A DNA stretch of 64,000 bases, from assembly GCA_012934845.2 (NCBI GenBank), contig WNNJ02001248.1:310001-374000 (forward strand). The letters are read 5' to 3'. Positions within the stretch are counted from its first letter, which is position 1; every line of letters begins with the position of its first letter. Shown here in pieces: positions 58,022-64,000 of the stretch. The position numbers and the translations under genes are program-made. Origin of the DNA: Pomphorhynchus laevis (lineage: Eukaryota > Acanthocephala > Palaeacanthocephala > Echinorhynchida > Pomphorhynchidae). Under the pieces are notes generated by a model. The model saw nothing but the letters and a program-made list of their open reading frames with translations, did not search any database and was not told the DNA's origin.

Positions 58022-58370
58022 TTAAGGTTCAATTCTAGGTTTCCTGCTTTTCTATCTCTTTTGATTGGCGATCTCTTTACGTTTATCAAACCTTCCTCCT
58101 TAAAAATCATGTAATTCGTGACATGACTCTTCGTGGCATCCGCCATATCTGCCCCCTTATCGACTTCCCTTCTTGTACGTCTCTTCTTTCATCGTTTCTT
58201 TTCTCTAATATTGATTACTGTCTTAGCATTTTCCCCAATTCTACAAAATCCATCATCCTACCCCTACAACGCATCATCAATTCCGCCGTTCGAGTGCTCC
58301 TACGTCTCCGTCAATCGACCACACTACCACACATATTGCCAAATTCGCCTATCCCACCATTCACATCCTT
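58022..58370 (+). mobile_element. LINE-C fragment
   Basis: Encodes GSILGFLLFYLFLIGDLFTF (RT motif region), then, after a missing YADD segment, RGIRHICPLIDFPSC, SNIDYCLSIFPNS and LQRIINSAVRVLLRLR in two frames. Close to LINE-C copy 1 (27.8-28.0 kb). It abuts the end of the Ty3 coding region and runs into a hairpin at 58345-58398. Confidence 0.7.
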
Positions 58371-58398
58371 CGTAGAGGATGTGAATGGTGGGATAGGC
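58345..58398. repeat. Perfect long hairpin made from LINE-C sequence
   Basis: CGCCTATCCCACCATTCACA plus three bases is mirrored by its reverse complement after TTCGTAGA: a 23-bp perfect stem. The right arm is an inverted copy of the LINE-C sequence to its left. Confidence 0.85.
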
Positions 58399-58525
58399 GA
58401 GTTTGGTATATATAGATTATAATCAATTATAATCTATATATAATTGATTATATATAGATTATATATAATATAGATTAGTATAATATAGATTATAATCAGC
58501 TTCGTATAATATAGATTATAATCAA
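58399..58525. repeat. AT-rich tandem repeat
   Basis: Repeated ATATAGATTATAATCA-type units, several of them self-complementary. TCCTTCGTAGAGG recurs on both sides of this block (58368 and 58528). Confidence 0.65.
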
Positions 58526-59030
58526 TCCTTCGTAGAGGTTCTCGAATGTGTATGGATGGATCATATTCATATCGTGAGCGGATTAAATTTCTAAAGATAC
58601 CATCTTTGGGTCAGAGGCTATATTATCTAGATCTCATTGCATTATGGCGAATGGTTAATGGGATAGATGGGTTTCCCTCGTGCTATGTTAAAGTTTGTTC
58701 TCAGACGCGTCGTGGCCACCCTTGCAACTATTTAAGTTTTCCCATGGTAAAGTAGTGAGTTTGGCTATGCTCTCACATCGAGCATTAAACGCCTGGAACA
58801 CGTTGCTAGGAGAATAAGCATGTACCAAGGACTTCTCTCAATTTAAAGTTCAACTGCGTCAGTGGATTAACGATCATGGCATTCCGGATGTGTACAATAT
58901 TATGTAACCGCTATTTACTTTTTTCTTTTCTTTTTTTCATATTTTCCTATGTGATCAGTTGAAACAGCCATTTGGCTATAACTTGTAATACTTTTTTTTG
59001 TAATACTACTAACAATAATAAAAGTCCAGC
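58525..59030 (+). mobile_element. LINE-F: 3' end of a LINE-A-like element
   Basis: Encodes the CR1-type C-terminus YRERIKFLKIPSLGQRLYYL, LWRMVNGIDGFPS and RRGHPCNYLSFP, then broken AWNTLL-like sequence. The 3' UTR has GAAACAGCCATTTGGCTATA with the AGCC/GGCT hairpin (58966-58977) shared with LINE-A, and an AATAATAAAA end. Confidence 0.75.
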
Positions 59031-60439
59031 CTTCGAAGAGCACATGCAATTTAAAATTTACAGCGTTGTTTTCACAAATCTAGAAACATTAAAATAGTTA
59101 ATATAACATTAATCCAATGTGTTAGTAAATAGTTAATATAACATTAATCTAATCTATTAAGTAGACATAAATTAGTCGAGCCTTTTGTATAATTATGTAA
59201 ATGTATATGTAATGTATTATGTAATTATCTTATTTCGTATCATTACACAATAAAACAGTTGATCACATTAGAATATCCATAATCGTTAATGTGCAAACAT
59301 CAGGCATGTACAACCGATAAGGATTTATTGTCTAATGTTTTTAACGTTGTTGGTTCCTTAAAGTTATTTAAGTTAGGTTGCAATTTTTAGATAAGTCATC
59401 ATTTATTGACTGCTGTTTATCTATGGTGCTGTCATCATTGATTTTTGCTGTTTAGCTATTTTCGATGTAATTATTAACAGAAAATACAATTTATGAGCTT
59501 TTAACAGTCAGTTCCGATAAAAACGTTTTTGTTTTCCTGTAAAATGTTTGGACATCCTATAAAATGTTTAATTCTTATATTTGTTTCAAAACTAGATGGA
59601 TATATAGTTAAAGTATTATGAGGATTATCCTGATCTAACGTCGCTTGTTGCTGAGGCTCGTCATACTTACTGAACTGAGTGAAGTTATGAACAATCATTG
59701 GATCTGTTTGAGATAACAATAAGAAAATTGAATGTCATAATAAATCGTAGAGTGAATTTAAATATTTTATCAAGAGGCGTTTATCAAGTTGCAGAATATA
59801 ATAACTAGGAACCTGAACTCTCAGAGAAGACTTTCACTCATTTTTCGCGAAATAAATTGCCTTTTCAGCGAAATCTTTTTACCAATTTCCGCAATTTTCC
59901 TATTATGGATTCTGTGAGACATAAAATATCTAGTGATTGTTGTGCGAAGAGATCGAGAAATTAGTCAGTTTTGTAAAGAATCGAATGGCTATTAATAAGA
60001 GCTAGACGAAAAGATCGTTTTCTTTCATTGTTGGCTAGAGAAGGAGATGAGGATAGACAAGTCGCTAACGGATTTTTGGACGTAGATTGACTACAAGAAA
60101 ATTTTCATTAACATTTTTGATGCAAGATATGACTAGCTATTGATTTCGCATCGACGCTTTTCTAGACGATCTGTGGAGAGTTGAGTAATTTTAGAAGGTG
60201 ATCGATCGGGGGAAATTCGACAAACAGAGGATGACGACATGAGTTTAAACCGTTGAGATAAGGTAGTGCAGGCTTTGGTGCGGTTTCTAAGAAACACATT
60301 TAAAAGTGGGGACGATAAGAATCGGGAGCAGAAACTGATTTATTAAGACGATACACGGAAAGTGAAGAGACATCACTGAATAGAGACGGATTATCAGTAA
60401 GAAAGATCGTGGTAAGGAGCGAGCGGAAAGCTGAAAGCG
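59031..60439. other. Unassigned region
   Basis: No intact frame. Minus strand around 60330-60390 reads SLFSDVSSLSVYRLNKSVSA, then PDSYRPHF, faintly like the RLGK...PRPL block of LINE ORF1, but the match is too weak to name. Confidence 0.3.
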
Positions 60440-60716
60440 AGCATCAAGCTCCTTCTAAGCAACATATCTTCCTCAATCCTCCAACGAATTAGGTCATGAG
60501 AGGTGGACAATTGTTGGCGCGACTGCTCCAACAATTGATGCAATCGCAAATATTGCGATGGCATCAGCCAATTTTGTGGAAAAGGATCCAAATGATGTAA
60601 GCATATGGCAAAAATCAAATGCAGTAATACCAGAAGGACCTACACTCCCATGAGTTCGTTTGGCTGCCCAAACTATCATAATTTCGTAGATTTTTGAATA
60701 TATGAAAGGGTGATGT
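60440..60716 (-). mobile_element. RT N-terminal fragment related to LINE-D, plus unknown piece
   Basis: The minus strand reads AKRTHGSVGPSGITAFDF and LTSFGSFSTKLADAIAIFA, a conserved block (GPSG....SFG..S..L..AIA) found just before the RT domain in the LINE-D type of element. Downstream comes SHDLIRWRIEEDMLLRRS, also found at 54.2 kb. Short and broken. Confidence 0.45.
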
Positions 60717-60734
60717 AATCGGCATAAATCAGTG

Positions 60735-61867
60735 CTGGGAAAATTTCAAATCTACCTTGATCGAGGCGCTAAATTACTTCCCTTTAAAACGTCAGTGCAC
60801 ATCCCACAAAACTCCCATTTGGTTTGACTCGCAGATTTAACAAATGATTAAGACAAGAGTCAAAATTTACAAAAAATTCAAAGAAGGGAATTGTTCTTGG
60901 ACCGATTAGAAGGAATTACGAAATCAAGTAACGTCAGAAACGCAGATGCTTCGTTTCCAATCTTTGTCGATCATCAAAAATATATCCTAGTAAATTGTTC
61001 AAACATATCAGCTCATTTAAATCATCTACCCCTGAGATCAACTCTATATTTATGGAAACCGGTGAGATCACATTCGATGACTAAGCAATTGCCAATATTT
61101 TCCTGGATCAATTCACGCTAGAGAGTCCTATCTGTCAGTATTGCCCCCGAGTCTCCACAGCTCAATCCGTGTTACGCATTTACTCCATTTGATAAATTTG
61201 AGGTACTTAACGAGCTTCTGGAGCTACCACGATCAATTGCGGCAGGACCAGACAATATTCCCCCAATTCTTCTTCGGAAACTTGCACCAGTAATATATGA
61301 ACCTTTACACATCATATTCGATTTCTCCTTTTCAACAGGCTGTATACCATCAGATTGGAAATGTTCTACAATCCGACCTCTCTACAAAAAGGAGACCGTA
61401 ATCTAGCAAGCAACTATCCTGAATAAGCCTTACCTGCGTTGCTTGTAAAGTGCTAGAGAAACTGCTTTTTAAACGAATCATCGGGCACCTAGAAGGGAAC
61501 CAAGTACTCTGCGACAACCAGCATGGTTTCCGCCTAGGAAGATCTACTGTCACAAACCTCGTACTTGCGAGAAGTGATTTGACCAGATATGCCGAGGCTG
61601 GAGTTAGTGTTGATGTTTTGCTTTCGACCTCAGCAAAGCATTTGATCGGATATACTATGATGCCCCCTTATTACGCTAGAACAGTACGGCATCAGAGGAA
61701 CCCTCCTAAATTGAATTAAACTCCTGCCTTAGAAATCGGAAGATTACTGTATTGGCCAATAAACATATGTCAAAGACAAGAACTCCTGGACGCGGTGTTC
61801 CTCAGGGATCGGTACTCAGTCCATTGCTCTTCATTATTTACATTAACGAGCTTACTACAGATATTTC
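60735..61867 (+). mobile_element. LINE-E, 5' part, split by LINE-C
   Basis: Degenerate CR1-like ORF2: PIWFDSQI linker, then RSIAAGPDNIPPILLRKLAP and SDWKCSTIRPLYKKE, LEKLLFKRIIGHLEGNQVL, NQHGFRLGRSTVTNLVLARS, DLSKAFDRI (in a shifted frame) and GVPQGSVLSPLLFIIYINEL. Many stops and shifts. It stops just before the YADD motif, which resumes at about 62565 after the LINE-C insert. Confidence 0.75.
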
Positions 61868-62560
61868 GAGTCCATTCGCCTTTCTGAATCCTGATAAATC
61901 CAAAATTATGTGGATCCTACCTCGACGCCTCGGCTTCGAACCTCCCTCCGTATCATTAAATTCTACAATTCTTCCTATCGTTGATAATCTCGTTTTCCTA
62001 GGCTTCCATTTTGACAACCGACTTTCACTTAAACCTTTCGTTAGAGATAAAGTACGCTCATCTACCTTGATACTCCACAACCTCCGTCAAGTTCGTAGAA
62101 CGCCTCGTCAACGCAGCTGTCCGAATTCTCCTCCGTTTTCGTCGTTTTGATCATACATCCTACCATCTTGCTTCTCTCGATTTGCCTACAATTTATTGTC
62201 GTGTTCAAATTCGTCTTCTTATCGTTGCTTTCCGCCTTGTAACTTCTCATACCCCTTCATTTCTCAACCTTCCTTTTCTTGATAATTCTCGTCCTGTTTA
62301 CTGTTCCTTGCGTTCCTGTAATTCCCTTTTACATGTCCCAAACTACTCTACCTCCTTTGGACTCCGATCTTCCCTGGTGGCTGCTCCTCTATCGTGGAAT
62401 CATCTGCCAATTCATATACGCCTATCAACTTCCCTGCAGTGCTTCAAACGACAAATCCGATCCCATTTTAACAATTTATCTGCTTGACTTTCTCATTTTT
62501 GTTTGTGGACTTGTAAGCGTACAGCTTGTACGCATTTGCCACATTAAATAAATTTGTATT
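61868..62560 (+). mobile_element. LINE-C copy 3, 5'-truncated, inserted in LINE-E
   Basis: Encodes LNPDKSKIMWILPRRL, NLVFLGFHFDNRLSLKPFV and DKVRSSTLILHNLRQVR, then after an internal deletion VNAAVRILLRFRRFDHTS, VQIRLLIVAFRLVTSHTPSF and VAAPLSWNHLPIHIR. The 3' hairpin (62517-62533) has a 7-bp stem. The end is at CACATTAAATAAATTTG. Confidence 0.8.
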
Positions 62561-63475
62561 ATTATGTAGTTTATATGCCGACGACTTGAAAAAAATTTGG
62601 CGACTAATAATCGATAACCGAGATCCAATGATACTCCAGAGAGATATTGATAATATTAAGGTCTGGTGTAATCAACGGGGACTGATATAAAACCCCGATA
62701 AGTCAAAACATATGCGCATCGGACATCTACACATCAATTCGTCATATACCATTGACGGAAGAGAAATTGAAACAGTTCCTCGATTTCAAGACCTTGGAGT
62801 GATCGTAAATAGAAGCTTATCGACCATCCCACATACCAGTCACACAGTTGCTAAATGCCGTCAAATTTTAGGAGTTATTGGAAGGACCATTCCAGCTTGA
62901 CGCATCCAGTTTTAAATTAATTTACAATGATTATGTCTTATCTTTAATGAGATACGCTTCACCTGCCTGTCACCCTCAAACTACGACAGAGATGAACCTG
63001 TACGAATACCTATTACGCAAGGCCACACATCTTGTACCCACCCAACGCAAGCTCTCATTCATTTTTCGACTCCACGCACTCGGTGTGACCACAGTGAAGA
63101 AATCATTAAAGTCCTCTGATTTTATGTTTGTGTGGACAATGCTTAATGTTCAAAAAGGGCAGAAGGAACATGCTTGTCGTAAACTGTTCGAACTTCGAAA
63201 TTCAAACAGATTGAGGGGACATCATCTTACGTTAAAGACCCACATTCATCCACGAAGAAGATTTAACACAATTGTCAACCGAAACGTGGAAAAGCTGGAA
63301 TAAGCTACCAAGTCAAGTGGTTTCGGCCTCCAGTATTTTGTCCTTCAAGACAAGTCTGAAGAATGTACTAACTTAGAACAATCAGATTTTCATTGATATT
63401 TGTTTTTTTCTACCATGTATCCAGCATGTACGAGCTCTACGCTCTTTTGCTGCTGTTGTAATTAATAATAATGAT
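62561..63475 (+). mobile_element. LINE-E, 3' part
   Basis: Resumes with LYADDLKKIWRLIIDNRDP (active-site motif), NPDKSKHMRIGHLH, FQDLGVIVNRSLST (62712-62900), then LIYNDYVLSLMRYASPACHP, KATHLVPTQRKLSF and RLRGHHLTL (62878-63303). The 3' UTR ends in an AATAATAATGATTAC run near 63475. Confidence 0.75.
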
Positions 63476-63689
63476 TACAAAATGTTACACAGTTCAACAA
63501 GTAATCCGTCCCCAGCTGACATATAGATATCGATGGTGAAGGGTGCGTTTTGTGCTCTGAGTGGCAATGATGGTTTGGCTAACTTGTCCCTCGATAAGAT
63601 ACATCAAGCACATATTGTTGAAGATATTAACCACAAGAGTACCTATTATGTAACCTCCTTCAGTAAAAATAAAATCCCAAAAAATACAT

Positions 63690-64000
63690 CCACTTCATAT
63701 GGCAAATATTGCAGAATCGTTACTAATAAATACTCAACATCGACTAAATGATGACCTGGAAAAATTAAGGTATATACTCGGACACATACTATCTGATTGT
63801 GATTCAATTTTTAGCATCCCTAAAAGTAGTTTCGTTTTTTTTGCATAGGTGAATCAAATAATACAAGGGATACACCTTGTTTGTTTAAGATAGTTTTCAG
63901 CGATAAATAACATATTGATATCAAATTGAGAAAATCACATGAAGTCAATACAGGAATTAGACTACTTCGCTATCTAGATCCATTAGACAGGGAAAGACTG
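63690..64000 (+). mobile_element. LINE ORF1 fragment running off the right edge
   Basis: The frames read NIAESLLINTQHRLNDDLEK, LRYILGHILSDCDSIFSI, then PCLFKIVFSDK, RKSHEVNTGIRLLRYLD and PLDRERL. This is the layout of CR1-type ORF1 (variable N-terminus, PRLLKVVF-like block, then a R..LR.L block). Broken at least twice and cut by the window end. Confidence 0.55.

Noticed and set aside
53206-58370. LTRs of the Ty3 element
   Set aside because: No repeated terminal sequence was found on the two sides; the right side is LINE-C sequence.

Overview
The window is about 70% A+T and has spliced genes, LINE, Penelope and Ty3 retroelements, a SINE and many palindromic repeats. This is animal nuclear DNA. 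The phylum cannot be fixed from the sequence. Five TOG domains in the host gene argue against a Caenorhabditis-like nematode, whose ZYG-9 has three; an invertebrate with a repeat-rich, AT-rich genome fits best. I saw no bacterial-type operons, CRISPR array, rRNA or intact tRNA gene.

Left third (989-23612, minus strand): one host gene, an XMAP215/CKAP5/Msps-type microtubule polymerase. I could read 25 exons (4197 nt, 1398 codons plus stop) with GT/AG junctions and phases that all agree. It encodes TOG1 to TOG5. The introns run from 53 nt to 2.8 kb and are full of decayed repeats. The reading frame stops just after TOG5, but a possible splice donor precedes the stop, so a C-terminal TACC-binding part may lie off the left edge.

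Middle and right (26-64 kb): a graveyard of nested retroelements. LINE-D (26.9-29.7 kb, minus; RT plus a nuclease-like tail) is split by LINE-C with a 6-bp target duplication. LINE-A (30.8-34.4 kb, minus; ORF1, APE endonuclease and RT) sits between two half-kilobase inverted repeats. LINE-B (36.2-40.7 kb, minus) is split by a Penelope-like element (PLE). PLE tails recur in at least eight places. A Ty3-type element of Mag-like structure (54.4-58.0 kb) lacks recognisable LTRs. LINE-E (60.7-63.5 kb) is split by another LINE-C. The right edge starts a further LINE ORF1.

Most unusual: a short module recurs at many sites, usually as palindromic pairs. It consists of CTGANGA, one base, a stem-loop whose stem sequence differs between copies while staying paired, then GAAA followed by a self-complementary tetranucleotide. 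It resembles a minimal hammerhead ribozyme with one extra base. One palindromic copy (50332-50592) sits inside a PLE with a 14-bp target duplication, which points to retrotransposition. LINE-C copies also share a 3' hairpin with compensating base changes.
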